Assembly: GCF_014131695.1 (NCBI RefSeq)
Contig: NZ_CP036346.1
Span: 1,488,001 to 1,552,000, forward strand
DNA: 64,000 nucleotides
Origin: Thomasclavelia ramosa DSM 1402
GTDB taxonomy: Bacteria; Bacillota_I; Bacilli_A; Erysipelotrichales; Coprobacillaceae
Direction of reading: 5' to 3'
Below, in pieces: positions 18,639-27,072 of this stretch (its first letter is position 1; each line of letters starts with the position of its first letter). The position numbers and the translations under genes were made by a program. The notes below the pieces were generated by a model that made no database searches, had not been told where the DNA came from, and saw nothing but the letters and a program-made list of their open reading frames with translations.

Positions 18639-18929
18639 ATGACTGCAATTGATGTTTGTTACTGTGTTTTAATACTTTCTGGAGCATTTGCCTTAGTTAG
18701 CTTAGGAATTTTATTGCTTCGTAGTTCAACCACAGTTAAACAAGTGGGGAACACAGTCGAAATGGCTCAAAGCACAATTAATAAAGCGGATAAAATTATG
18801 GATGATATAACTTACAAGTTAGATCTTTTGAATGCGCCAGTAGAAACAATCGCGCGTTTCTTTGATCCAAATCGACCTAAGTTTAATCCTATAAGTGCTA
18901 TTATTGGATTGTTCAAAAAGAAATTTTAG
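18639..18929 (+). CDS. DUF948 membrane protein (YtxG-like)
   Basis: A 96-residue protein with one N-terminal transmembrane span (about residues 5-28, LILSGAFALVSLGILLL) and a long amphipathic helix (VGNTVEMAQSTINKADKIMD). This is the plan of DUF948/YtxG proteins, whose molecular role is not established; YtxG in Bacillus is a general-stress protein. The order murC, this gene, ytxH, ccpA is as in Bacillus. GAGG precedes the ATG, and ytxH starts 12 bases after its stop, so they are co-transcribed. It resembles the 84-residue protein at 2762-3016. Confidence 0.75.
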   Translation: MTAIDVCYCVLILSGAFALVSLGILLLRSSTTVKQVGNTVEMAQSTINKADKIMDDITYKLDLLNAPVETIARFFDPNRPKFNPISAIIGLFKKKF

Positions 18930-18941
18930 AAAGGTGAAATA

Positions 18942-19421
18942 ATGATGAAATTAGGAAAATTTATTGCCGGTGTAGGTATCGGTGCAGTAATTGGAATGTT
19001 ATGTGCTCCTAAAAAAGGTAGTGAGCTAAGAGGTGAATTAAAAGAAAAGTCTCAAGATCTATATGATAAAGCTCAAAACATGACTAAAGATGATGTTGAA
19101 TCTTTGATCAACAATACTATCGAAGAAATCAAATTAGCAATTGATGAATTTGATGTTGATGAATTTAAAGATACAGCAGGAGAAAAATTAGGAGATATTA
19201 AAACTAAATTAGAACAACTAGCAACTTCGGTAAAATCTAGTGATGAATACGCAAGTTTTAAAGAATCGGTTGCTAAAGTTAGTGATGAGGTTACAACAAA
19301 ATTTAAAGAAATCAAAACAAAAGTTCAAGACAAAGATTTTAATGTGTTACAAGAATTAGATGATGCAATGGATGATATTGAAGATGAATTAGATGTCATC
19401 ATTGAGGATCTAAAAGATTAA
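18942..19421 (+). CDS. ytxH: YtxH-domain protein
   Basis: A 159-residue protein with a short hydrophobic N-terminus (GKFIAGVGIGAVIGMLCAP) followed by KKGSELR, the hallmark of YtxH/GvpP-like proteins, and a long acidic helical tail rich in Lys, Glu and Asp. It probably sits at the membrane with the helical part in the cytoplasm; the function is unknown, with a stress role in Bacillus. It begins with tandem ATGs and its stop codon shares a base with the ccpA ATG (TAATG), so the three genes form one operon. Confidence 0.8.
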   Translation: MMKLGKFIAGVGIGAVIGMLCAPKKGSELRGELKEKSQDLYDKAQNMTKDDVESLINNTIEEIKLAIDEFDVDEFKDTAGEKLGDIKTKLEQLATSVKSSDEYASFKESVAKVSDEVTTKFKEIKTKVQDKDFNVLQELDDAMDDIEDELDVIIEDLKD

Positions 19422-20425
19422 TGAAAAAAGTAACTATTTATGATGTCGCAAGAGAAGCTGGTGTTTCTCTTGCGACTGTTTCTCGAGTAATCAACGGTTC
19501 AAATGTTGTTCGAGAAAAAACAAAGCAAAAAGTCTTGGATGTTATTGATCGTTTAGATTTCAAACCAAATGATATTGCTAGAGGATTGGCTACTAGCAAA
19601 ACAACAACAATTGCAATCGTTTTCCCACAATCACTATTTGCTCATGTCAAAGATATGATTGGTGGAATTGGCGATACTGGTAGACATTTAGATTATAATA
19701 TCAATATGTATACGACTGATGATATTGGTGATGAAAATACAGTTGCTGATGTTACTGAAAGATTAGTAAAGTCACGTGTTGATGGAGTAATCTTATTTAA
19801 TAATGATAATATTGACGAAACTGTTGAATCGATTGTGAAGTATAATTTACCTATCGTTGTTATCGGAACAAAAATGTCTGGTGAAAACATTGGTTCTATT
19901 TATATTGATGTTAAAAAAGCTGCTGAGGAGATTGTTGATAAATATCTAGCTAAAGGTAAAGATGACATAGTCTATATCTTACCAAAACAAAATTTAATTA
20001 AAAGTGATGAAATTATTGAAGGAATCAAGGATACATATAAAAAATATAACAAAGAGTTTACTACCGATCAAATTGTTACAAGCTCTAGCCATTATGAAAA
20101 TACATATCCGAATTTTGTTGAATATTTTAAAAATCACAAACATGATTTAGTATTCTGTGGATATGATAAAGACGGTGTTGCGATTATTAATGCAGCTCAA
20201 GAAAATGGAATTAAAATTCCTGAAGAAATGGAAGTAGTAGGAATGCTGAATACAAGTTATTCAATTATGTGTAAACCGACCCTTTCATCAATGAATGTGC
20301 CTGTTTATGATATGGGTGCTTTAGCTGTTCGTTTATTAACTAAGTTCCTACAAGATGAAGAAATTACTTCAAAAGAAATTGCAGTACAACATATGTTTAT
20401 TAAACGCAATTCGACAAATGACTAA
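19421..20425 (+). CDS. ccpA: Catabolite control protein A (LacI family)
   Basis: A 334-residue DNA-binding regulator. The N-terminal helix-turn-helix TIYDVAREAGVSLATVSRVI is followed by the hinge (FKPNDIARGLA) and a periplasmic-binding-like core domain. Length and N-terminus match CcpA, the global regulator of carbon metabolism in Firmicutes, which binds cre sites with HPr-Ser-P. The location after ytxH, as in Bacillus, supports CcpA over other LacI-type regulators. A cre-like operator lies upstream of ackA in this window. It overlaps ytxH by one base and is followed by a strong terminator. Confidence 0.88.
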   Translation: MKKVTIYDVAREAGVSLATVSRVINGSNVVREKTKQKVLDVIDRLDFKPNDIARGLATSKTTTIAIVFPQSLFAHVKDMIGGIGDTGRHLDYNINMYTTDDIGDENTVADVTERLVKSRVDGVILFNNDNIDETVESIVKYNLPIVVIGTKMSGENIGSIYIDVKKAAEEIVDKYLAKGKDDIVYILPKQNLIKSDEIIEGIKDTYKKYNKEFTTDQIVTSSSHYENTYPNFVEYFKNHKHDLVFCGYDKDGVAIINAAQENGIKIPEEMEVVGMLNTSYSIMCKPTLSSMNVPVYDMGALAVRLLTKFLQDEEITSKEIAVQHMFIKRNSTND

Positions 20426-20452
20426 GACTTTCATTATGAAGGTCTTTTTTTT
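20424..20452 (+). terminator. Terminator of the ytxH-ccpA operon
   Basis: AAGACTTTCA/TGAAGGTCTT stem (one G-U pair), TTA loop, eight T residues. Confidence 0.85.
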
Positions 20453-20502
20453 GTCACGATTTATAATTTTCAATTGTTATTTAGATGAAGGGAGGAAATT
20501 TA

Positions 20503-20964
20503 ATGGAGGAAGCAATGTTCGAACACCTATTCCAAAAGTATAAAGATATGATATATCGAGTCGCTTTTCTTTATCTAAAAAATGAGGCAGATGCTTTAGA
20601 TATTGTTCAAAATACATTTATTAAGCTATTAAAGAAAAATGATTTTAACGATGAAGAGCATCTTAAAAGATGGTTATTAAGAGTTTGTATTAATCTTTGT
20701 AAAAATAATTTAAAAAGTTATTGGAAAAGAAATGTTAGTGTTTTTGAAGAAAAATTTTATCAATTAGAAAATAGTGATTTAAAATTGCAAGAACTAGTTT
20801 TTAAACTGGCTCCTAAATATAAGGGAGTGATTCATTTGTATTATTATGAGGGATATTCAGTGAAGGAAATTTCAGTCATTTTAAAAATTAGTGAAGCCGC
20901 TGTTAAGCAAAGGTTAAAGCGAGCTCGTACAAAATTGAAAATAGAACTGGAGGCAGAATCATGA
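20503..20964 (+). CDS. ECF-type RNA polymerase sigma factor
   Basis: A 153-residue sigma-70 family protein of the extracytoplasmic-function group. Region 2 shows the typical core (YRVAFLYLKNEADALDIVQ) and region 4 the helix-turn-helix (YSVKEISVILKISEAAVKQ RLKRAR). Such factors redirect RNA polymerase on release from a membrane anti-sigma factor. The start at 20503 is preceded by AAGGGAGG at 7 bases; other in-frame ATGs at 20485 and 20515 are less well placed. It overlaps the next gene by four bases (ATGA), which encodes a single-span membrane protein, the usual arrangement for a sigma/anti-sigma pair. Confidence 0.88.
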   Translation: MEEAMFEHLFQKYKDMIYRVAFLYLKNEADALDIVQNTFIKLLKKNDFNDEEHLKRWLLRVCINLCKNNLKSYWKRNVSVFEEKFYQLENSDLKLQELVFKLAPKYKGVIHLYYYEGYSVKEISVILKISEAAVKQRLKRARTKLKIELEAES

Positions 20965-21938
20965 AGAATAATGATTACAAAAAGATTGTCAATGGAATCA
21001 AGATACCAGAGCAAAAGCTTGATCTAGTAAAAAATAGTATTTTACAGAAAAAAAGCATCTGTAAATTTAAATATGCTACAGCTTTAATCGTGATAGCAGC
21101 TATGATCACGGGAACAATTTATTTTAGAACTTATCCAAGAGGAGATAATGAAACAAAAACATTAATAGATGTTGATTACTTCATTACAAATATTTATGCT
21201 AATGATGAAACCTATGAATTAACAGACGATAAAGTTAGTATTGACATGAGTAGTGATATGTTTGGAACAACCTGGAGATGTAATGCTAAACGCTCATGTT
21301 TACCATTTGATATTCGTATTGTTGGTGAAAACATTAAGAGTATCAGCTATTCTGTAATTAAGGGGACGAGCTTAGATTTTTATCGGGTTAAATCATTAGA
21401 TTTATTTCATGATGATTTATCGGAGTTAAATAAAAAAAATGATTTTAGTATCCAATTTAAAATGTTTAACGAATTACGTGATCAAGATAAAGAACTTTTA
21501 AAAGAACGCTATCAGTTAACAGAAGAAAATTTAGAATCATACGTTAATGATCATATCATTGATATTATTAAAGATTACCGTGCAGCTTTAGAACAAGCAG
21601 GCTATAGTCAGGAAAGCTTAAATATGTATGGCGGACTTTTTTGGATAGAAATTAACCAAGGCGATAGGATGACTGTTCCTTATGATCAGCAAGATCCTCT
21701 AAACTATCGAAATATTCTTTATACTGAATTAAATTTAGAAAATAAAGATATTTCAGTAATAGATAACGAACAAATAATCTATCAAACAGTTAAACAGGAA
21801 TTATTAAGCTATGAAATAAGCATGGTAATAGAGTATAATAATGGTGTTATCAAAGAAAAAATAATTACTTTTGAAGAAGGAACTTGTGAAGAAAGAAATA
21901 ATGAATGTAGGGATACTATTTATATGAAAATAAAGTAA
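20961..21938 (+). CDS. Putative membrane anti-sigma factor, unrecognised extracellular domain
   Basis: A 325-residue protein with a short cytoplasmic N-terminus (about 36 residues), one transmembrane span (about 37-56) and a large extracellular part of some 265 residues. The outer part has two close cysteine pairs (CNAKRSC and CEERNNEC) that could form disulfides. Overlap of ATGA with the ECF sigma gene suggests it holds that sigma factor at the membrane. The N-terminal segment is short compared with zinc-type (ZAS) anti-sigma domains and lacks the HxxxCxxC motif, so the binding mode would differ. I do not recognise the outer domain. No terminator is evident before the tyrS promoter. Confidence 0.6.
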   Translation: MKNNDYKKIVNGIKIPEQKLDLVKNSILQKKSICKFKYATALIVIAAMITGTIYFRTYPRGDNETKTLIDVDYFITNIYANDETYELTDDKVSIDMSSDMFGTTWRCNAKRSCLPFDIRIVGENIKSISYSVIKGTSLDFYRVKSLDLFHDDLSELNKKNDFSIQFKMFNELRDQDKELLKERYQLTEENLESYVNDHIIDIIKDYRAALEQAGYSQESLNMYGGLFWIEINQGDRMTVPYDQQDPLNYRNILYTELNLENKDISVIDNEQIIYQTVKQELLSYEISMVIEYNNGVIKEKIITFEEGTCEERNNECRDTIYMKIK

Positions 21939-22015
21939 ATCATTAAAATTAAATATGATTAAAATATTTAAATAGTATCAGGAACGATAAGTTTTGACAA
22001 AACTATTAGGGTATG

Positions 22016-22044
22016 TTGACTTATTTAAAAATATAGCATATAAT
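22016..22044 (+). promoter_or_regulatory. Promoter of tyrS
   Basis: TTGACT, 17-base spacer, TATAAT, just before the T-box leader. Confidence 0.8.
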
Positions 22045-22050
22045 TCTATT

Positions 22051-22268
22051 ACGACGTTGAAGGAAAATAGTAATCAAAATAGGCATTTTAGAGACCTTGT
22101 GGCTGGTGTAAACAAGGATGTACTACTGATGAATACACTCTGGAGTTTCTAGGTGAAAAGTCTAGACGGGTAGTTCCGTTATGAATGATGAGTGCATGTA
22201 TTTTATACGTGAATAAAGGTGGTACCGCGAGATTTCGTCCTTTTAGGAAGAAATCTCTTTTTATTTTA
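22051..22268 (+). ncRNA. T-box riboswitch of tyrS, tyrosine (TAC) specifier
   Basis: The T-box sequence TGGTACCGCG is at 22220-22229 and overlaps a terminator (GAGATTTC/GAAATCTC then TTTTTATTTT). In Stem I, AGTA (22069-22072) is followed by ATCA, which pairs with TGAT, leaving GAATACA before CTC; TAC (22134-22136) is the Tyr specifier. Uncharged tRNA-Tyr relieves termination of tyrS. This leader calibrates the specifier register of the other two T-boxes in the window. It fills most of the 346-base gap before tyrS. Confidence 0.93.
22229..22268 (+). terminator. T-box regulatory terminator upstream of tyrS
   Basis: GAGATTTC/GAAATCTC stem with further pairing of TCCT and AGGA inside, followed by a T-tract. 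Confidence 0.8.
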
Positions 22269-22285
22269 TAAATGGAGGATAACGG

Positions 22286-23512
22286 ATGAAGATTTATGAT
22301 GAATTAGTATGGCGTGGATTAATCAAAGATGTTAGTTCACCAGATTTAGAAGAAAAATTAAATAATGGTGGGATGACTTTTTATATTGGGACTGATCCTA
22401 CTGGTGATAGTCTCCATATTGGACATTTTTCATCATTTTTAATTTCAAAGCGATTAAAAGAAGCGGGACATAATCCAATTTTATTAGTTGGTGGAGCAAC
22501 CGGATTGATTGGTGATCCTAAACCAGATACTGAAAGACCAATGATTACCAAAGAGACAGTTGAACATAATTTTGCTTGCTTAAAGAAACAAGCACAAGAT
22601 TTGTTTGGTTTTGAAGTTGTTAATAATTATGATTGGTCAAAGGATCTTAATTTCATTGATTTTTTAAGAGATTATGGAAAATATTTTAATATTAACTATA
22701 TGTTAAACAAAGATATTGTAAAACGTCGTTTAGATGCAGGGATTACATATACTGAATTTTCATATATGATCATGCAAGCAATGGACTTTGAATGGTTATA
22801 CAATAACAAAAATTGTGTTATGCAAGTAGCTGGTCAAGATCAATGGGGAAATATTACTGCTGGAATTGAATTGATTCGCAAAAAAGATGGTAAAGAGGCA
22901 TATGGTTTTACAATGCCATTATTGACTAAAAGTGATGGAACAAAATTTGGAAAAACTAATGGTAAGGCTATTTGGCTAGATAGAGAGAAAACATCACCAT
23001 ATGAAATGTATCAATTTTTTATTAACTCAGAAGATGATAAAGTAATTGATTATTTAAAATTTTTAACTTTCTTAACACCTGAAGAAATTATGGAATTAGA
23101 AGAAAAGAATAAAACGCAACCACATTTAAGAGAAGCTCATCAAGCATTAGCGCGTGAAGTAATCACATTCTTGCATGGTGCTGAAGCTTATGAGGAAGCT
23201 GTAAATATTTCAAAAATGTTATTTTCGGGACAAATTCAATCACTAACATTAGCACAGGTCAAGGTTTGCTTTGAAGGTGTACCAAGTATTGAAGTTAATG
23301 AAGAATTGAATATTTTAGATGCACTAACTACTTGTGGGGCAGCAAAGAGTAAACGAGAAGCGCGCGAATTTGTTAATGGCGGATCCATTTTAATAAATGG
23401 TGAACGAATTAAAGATGTTGAGTTCATAGTTACAAAAGCTAATGCATTTGGAAATGAGGCGACTGTAGTTCGTCGCGGCAAGAAAAATTATTTTGTAATT
23501 AAGCATATTTAA
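22286..23512 (+). CDS. tyrS: Tyrosyl-tRNA synthetase
   Basis: A 408-residue class I synthetase charging tRNA-Tyr. HIGH is at 44-47 (after YIGTDPTGDSL), the KMSKS loop is the variant KFGKT near residue 225, and the last 65 residues form an S4 RNA-binding domain (SKREAREFVNGGSILING). The TyrRS with KFGKS/KFGKT loop is the common bacterial TyrS class. GGAGG precedes the ATG by about 8 bases. It is transcribed alone under a Tyr T-box and ends at a bidirectional terminator shared with ttcA. Confidence 0.96.
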   Translation: MKIYDELVWRGLIKDVSSPDLEEKLNNGGMTFYIGTDPTGDSLHIGHFSSFLISKRLKEAGHNPILLVGGATGLIGDPKPDTERPMITKETVEHNFACLKKQAQDLFGFEVVNNYDWSKDLNFIDFLRDYGKYFNINYMLNKDIVKRRLDAGITYTEFSYMIMQAMDFEWLYNNKNCVMQVAGQDQWGNITAGIELIRKKDGKEAYGFTMPLLTKSDGTKFGKTNGKAIWLDREKTSPYEMYQFFINSEDDKVIDYLKFLTFLTPEEIMELEEKNKTQPHLREAHQALAREVITFLHGAEAYEEAVNISKMLFSGQIQSLTLAQVKVCFEGVPSIEVNEELNILDALTTCGAAKSKREAREFVNGGSILINGERIKDVEFIVTKANAFGNEATVVRRGKKNYFVIKHI

Positions 23513-23540
23513 AAAAGTAAGTTTTATAACTTACTTTTTT
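23511..23540. terminator. Bidirectional terminator between tyrS and ttcA
   Basis: Perfect 13-bp stem AAAAAAGTAAGTT/AACTTACTTTTTT with a TTAT loop; it gives a T-run in both directions. Confidence 0.88.
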
Positions 23541-24271
23541 CTTGGCGTTTTTTTCCATAACATTGTATTTTCTTCGTTTGTTAAACTGGTAAGGAGATTG
23601 CTTTTAGCTTGCGGATATTTTAAATATAGATCATTTAGTAAATGTTTAAATTCTTCTCGTTTAGTATGCTTATCAGCTGGACATGTTGAAGGGACAATAG
23701 GAACATGTGCTTCTTCAACAGCACTAACTATATCTGATTCGTAAGCATAAACTAATGGACGAATAAAGTTCATTTCAGTTCTTGTTAAATACATTTTGGG
23801 GGTAAAGGTTGCAATCTTACCACCGTAGATCATATTCATAAATAGTGTCTCAACAGCATCATCACCATGATGCGCAAAGGCAACTTTGTTGCATCTGTAT
23901 TTCTTTGCACCATCGATTACAAGTGCTTTTTTAAATTTAGAACATAATGAACATTGTAGACGACCATCATCGGTCTTATTTAACTTTAAGATTTCATATA
24001 CATCACTAGGTTCATGATAAAGTTCAATACCATTTTTTTTACAAAAAGCATCAGCTTCACTAAAATCCATATTTGGGAAGCCCATTTCAATATGTACTCC
24101 AATAACATCAAATTTTACAGTTGCGAATTTTTTATATAATGATAAGCAGTATAAAAGGAGCATAGAGTCTTTACCACCAGAAACGCCCACACATACTTTA
24201 TCACCATCTTGAATTAAATTAAATTCTTCATCGGCTTTACGAATACAGCCAAGTACTTTTTTCATTGTCAT
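23531..24271 (-). CDS. ttcA: tRNA 2-thiocytidine biosynthesis protein TtcA-like
   Basis: A 246-residue PP-loop ATPase that thiolates cytidine 32 of some tRNAs. SGGKDS is at 31-36 and a CSLCSKFKK motif (CxxC) supplies cysteines for the Fe-S cluster or the sulfur relay. FAHHGDDAVET is the typical second motif. I chose the ATG at 24271, preceded by AAGGTGAT, rather than an upstream in-frame start. Related family members (TilS/CTU1 types) differ in length and motifs. It is on the minus strand, convergent with tyrS and divergent from truB, with about 100 bases between the two starts. Confidence 0.85.
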   Translation of the reverse strand: MTMKKVLGCIRKADEEFNLIQDGDKVCVGVSGGKDSMLLLYCLSLYKKFATVKFDVIGVHIEMGFPNMDFSEADAFCKKNGIELYHEPSDVYEILKLNKTDDGRLQCSLCSKFKKALVIDGAKKYRCNKVAFAHHGDDAVETLFMNMIYGGKIATFTPKMYLTRTEMNFIRPLVYAYESDIVSAVEEAHVPIVPSTCPADKHTKREEFKHLLNDLYLKYPQAKSNLLTSLTNEENTMLWKKTPRKK

Positions 24272-24369
24272 TTTTATCACCTTGCTATATTCTAACAAAA
24301 ATATCATTACTAAGCAAAGTTATTTGCAATTTAATGTAAAGATAGGTACAATGTAAAGCGGTGATGAAA

Positions 24370-25212
24370 ATGGATGGAATTATTTTAGTAAACAAACCTA
24401 GTGGTATGACAAGCCATGACGTGGTTAATAAATTAAGACGAATATTAAAAACAAAAAAAGTGGGGCATTGCGGAACTTTAGATCCTGATGCAACTGGTGT
24501 TTTAGTTGTGTGTGTAAATAAGGCTACAAAAGTTTTGCAGTTTTTAACAAGCGAAAGCAAAGAATATGTTGCAACACTTAGTCTAGGAACAAGTACTGAT
24601 ACATATGATGCTAGTGGTAAAATTATTGAAACAAAAGAGTTCCATGCCCTTGATAATAATGAAATAGTTGCTTGTTTCAATAATTTTATTGGTTCTCAAG
24701 AACAAAAGCCCCCAATCTATTCAGCAATTAAAGTAAATGGTAAAAAATTATATGAGTATGCTCGTGCAGGAGAGCAGGTAGAAGTGCCAACACGATCAGT
24801 TACAGTTAATCATTTAGAAATATTACAAATCGAAAATAATTTAATTAAATTTAAAGTGGGATGTTCGAAAGGAACATATATTCGTTCTCTATGCTATGAT
24901 CTTGCGAAGGCTTTAGGTTATCCGGGACATATGAAAGATTTAATTAGAACTAAATCAGGAAATTTTTCGTTAGAAAATTGTTTTACACTTGAACAGATTG
25001 AAAATGGTGAATACACAACAGTAAGTTTAGAAGAAGCTTTAAATTCATATCAACAATTAGTTGTAGATGATGAAAAAATAATTTTTCATGGAAAAAAAAT
25101 CAAATCAGATTTAAATGAACAGGTTGTTATCTTAAATCGGCAGGGGAAAGTTCTTGCAATGTATGGCCCTGATGGAAATGGTTATTTAAAAAGTATTAGA
25201 GGTTTATGGTGA
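24370..25212 (+). CDS. truB: tRNA pseudouridine-55 synthase
   Basis: A 280-residue enzyme converting U55 of tRNA to pseudouridine. The catalytic aspartate is D38 in GTLDPDATG; NKPSGMTSH near residues 8-16 and KFKVGCSKGTYIRSL are further TruB motifs. I chose the ATG at 24370 because GGTGAT lies just before it, as in other genes of this window (trmFO, dprA); GTG 24361 and ATG 24364 are alternatives. It is coupled to ribF by the overlap TGATG, as in many bacteria. Confidence 0.95.
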   Translation: MDGIILVNKPSGMTSHDVVNKLRRILKTKKVGHCGTLDPDATGVLVVCVNKATKVLQFLTSESKEYVATLSLGTSTDTYDASGKIIETKEFHALDNNEIVACFNNFIGSQEQKPPIYSAIKVNGKKLYEYARAGEQVEVPTRSVTVNHLEILQIENNLIKFKVGCSKGTYIRSLCYDLAKALGYPGHMKDLIRTKSGNFSLENCFTLEQIENGEYTTVSLEEALNSYQQLVVDDEKIIFHGKKIKSDLNEQVVILNRQGKVLAMYGPDGNGYLKSIRGLW

Positions 25213-26126
25213 TGAAAGTAATATATTTGAATGAAGAAAATATGATTGCTTTGGAACCAAGTTGTGTTGCTTTGGGTTTTTTTGATGGCATGCATCTAGG
25301 TCATCAAAAATTGATTGATGAAGTATTAAAAGTGTCAAAAATAAAGAATCTAAAAAAAGGGCTATTAACATTTGACGTTCATCCTAAATCATATCTTTTA
25401 GATAGTTCTTTTAAATATTTGATGAGTCTCGAAGATAAAATAGAATTTCTAGAAAAATTAAATTTTGACTATTTATTTGTATTACGTTTCAATCATCAAT
25501 TAGCTAGTAAGGAACCACGACAGTTTATTGACGAATTTATTATTAAACCAAAAATCAAGCATGTTGTTTGTGGTTTTGATTTTCATTTTGGAAATCATGG
25601 TAGTGGCGATAGTGTTTATCTAAAAAATAATAGAAATAATGATTATGAAATTTCAATTATTGATAAATTAGAATATGAACAGCATAAAATCTCATCTTCA
25701 TATTTACGACAAGTTTTAAGTAATGGTCAAGTTGAATTGGCTAGTCAATTGTTAGGTCGGCAATATCAAGTGACTGGAAAAGTTGTTCATGGACGTGAAA
25801 ACGGTCGTAAAATTGGTTTTCCGACAATTAATGTGGCAGCAATAGATTATGTACTTCCTAAAAATGGAGTGTATGGTGCTAAAGTAATCATCGATGGTAA
25901 AGAATATATAGGAATGGCAAATTTAGGCTATAATCCAACCTTTACTGCTTTGAAGCAAGCTTCATTAGAAGTTAATATTTTCGATTTTGATCAGAATGTA
26001 TATGGAAAACAAGTAAATGTTATGTTTATTAAACATATTCGCAGTGAGAAAAAGTTCCCTTCAATAAACGATTTAATTGAACAATTAAATAAGGATAAAC
26101 AGCAGATAATTAATGAAATGATATGA
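25212..26126 (+). CDS. ribF: Bifunctional riboflavin kinase/FAD synthetase
   Basis: A 304-residue enzyme making FMN from riboflavin and FAD from FMN. The N-terminal nucleotidyltransferase domain has LGFFDGMHLGHQKLI; the C-terminal flavokinase domain has GRENGRKIGFPTINV. Both domains look complete, and the length is typical. I chose the ATG at 25212, which shares a base with the truB stop and lies about 8 bases after AGAGG. No FMN riboswitch is visible upstream, so flavin does not appear to regulate it through that route. A terminator follows. Confidence 0.95.
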   Translation: MKVIYLNEENMIALEPSCVALGFFDGMHLGHQKLIDEVLKVSKIKNLKKGLLTFDVHPKSYLLDSSFKYLMSLEDKIEFLEKLNFDYLFVLRFNHQLASKEPRQFIDEFIIKPKIKHVVCGFDFHFGNHGSGDSVYLKNNRNNDYEISIIDKLEYEQHKISSSYLRQVLSNGQVELASQLLGRQYQVTGKVVHGRENGRKIGFPTINVAAIDYVLPKNGVYGAKVIIDGKEYIGMANLGYNPTFTALKQASLEVNIFDFDQNVYGKQVNVMFIKHIRSEKKFPSINDLIEQLNKDKQQIINEMI

Positions 26127-26146
26127 TTAGTACATATCATTTTTTT
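26116..26146 (+). terminator. Terminator of truB-ribF
   Basis: ATGATATG/CATATCAT stem, 7-base loop, seven T residues; it overlaps the ribF stop codon. Confidence 0.85.
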
Positions 26147-26210
26147 ATGTTGCTTTCCTATATTTATTAGTTTTATTTATGAATATCTGGGGAATAATAA
26201 ATTTGGTGAT

Positions 26211-27053
26211 ATGATGTTATATGGATGGTTAATCTTTTCTAGTTTTTTATGGGGTACCAACGTTCTTGTAATGAAATATATGTTAGAAAACACTACAACA
26301 TATTTTTTAGCTGCTCTAAAAGTACTGTTGTCGGTTATTGCAATTTTTGTAATCATGAAATATAAAAAAATACCTTTTAAATGGTATAAAGGCAGTCTAG
26401 GAATAAAGGTATCATTACTTTCGATTACAATTAATTTTATACTTACCTTTGAGGGATTGAATTTAATTACCGGAAGTTCAAATGCAATTGTTAATTCCTT
26501 AGCACCGCTAGTGACAATCCTATTGACATGGCTTTTTTATCATACTAAGGTCAATCGTTACCAGTTGATTGCTATGATAATCGCATGCATTGGATTTCTT
26601 ATTTCTCTAGATTTTAATATTAGTCAGATTTCTCTTGGTCATTTAATGATGATTGGTGGAATTGTGTTATATAGTTATGGTAATTTATTAATGCAGCACC
26701 AATGTAAAAAAGAAGACAGTTTGCCTTTTACATTTCAATATTTATGTTTGAGCTTCTTTCAATTAGCGTTAATTACTTTATTTATTCCTAGCAGCAATCA
26801 TCTTGAAAATATTTCAATAACTTTATGGGTATTTTTCATAATTTTTTCTGGAATTGGATTTGCTATAATTCAATTAACGTATTTTCGAGCTGTTCACGAA
26901 ATTGGAAGTGTTAAAACAAGTTTTTTATTAGGACTAAATCCAGTGTTTACATATATTGGTTCATTGTTACTACAAGAAAATTTTAATTTTAATAAATTTA
27001 TGGCGATGATTTTAATGGTTGTAGCCATGGTTATTGCAAACAAAAAAAGATAG
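26211..27053 (+). CDS. EamA/DMT-family transporter
   Basis: A 280-residue membrane protein with about ten hydrophobic spans arranged as two five-span repeats, the mark of the drug/metabolite transporter superfamily (EamA). SSFLWGTNVLVMKYML at the start and SSNAIVNSLAPLVT in the first repeat are typical. Family members export amino acids, nucleotides or other metabolites; the substrate is unknown here. GGTGAT lies immediately before the start, which may be the first or the second ATG (26211 or 26214). It stands alone between ribF and two minus-strand accessory genes. Confidence 0.82.
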   Translation: MMLYGWLIFSSFLWGTNVLVMKYMLENTTTYFLAALKVLLSVIAIFVIMKYKKIPFKWYKGSLGIKVSLLSITINFILTFEGLNLITGSSNAIVNSLAPLVTILLTWLFYHTKVNRYQLIAMIIACIGFLISLDFNISQISLGHLMMIGGIVLYSYGNLLMQHQCKKEDSLPFTFQYLCLSFFQLALITLFIPSSNHLENISITLWVFFIIFSGIGFAIIQLTYFRAVHEIGSVKTSFLLGLNPVFTYIGSLLLQENFNFNKFMAMILMVVAMVIANKKR

Positions 27054-27072
27054 TTAGTTCATAACTATCTTT
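27046..27072. terminator. Bidirectional terminator between EamA gene and dehydrogenase gene
   Basis: AAAGATAGTTA/TAACTATCTTT perfect stem with a short loop; overlaps both stop codons. Confidence 0.8.

Noticed and set aside
25150-25212. FMN riboswitch before ribF, or purine riboswitch before xpt
   Set aside because: No conserved riboswitch boxes; ribF overlaps truB, and xpt has only 12 bases upstream.
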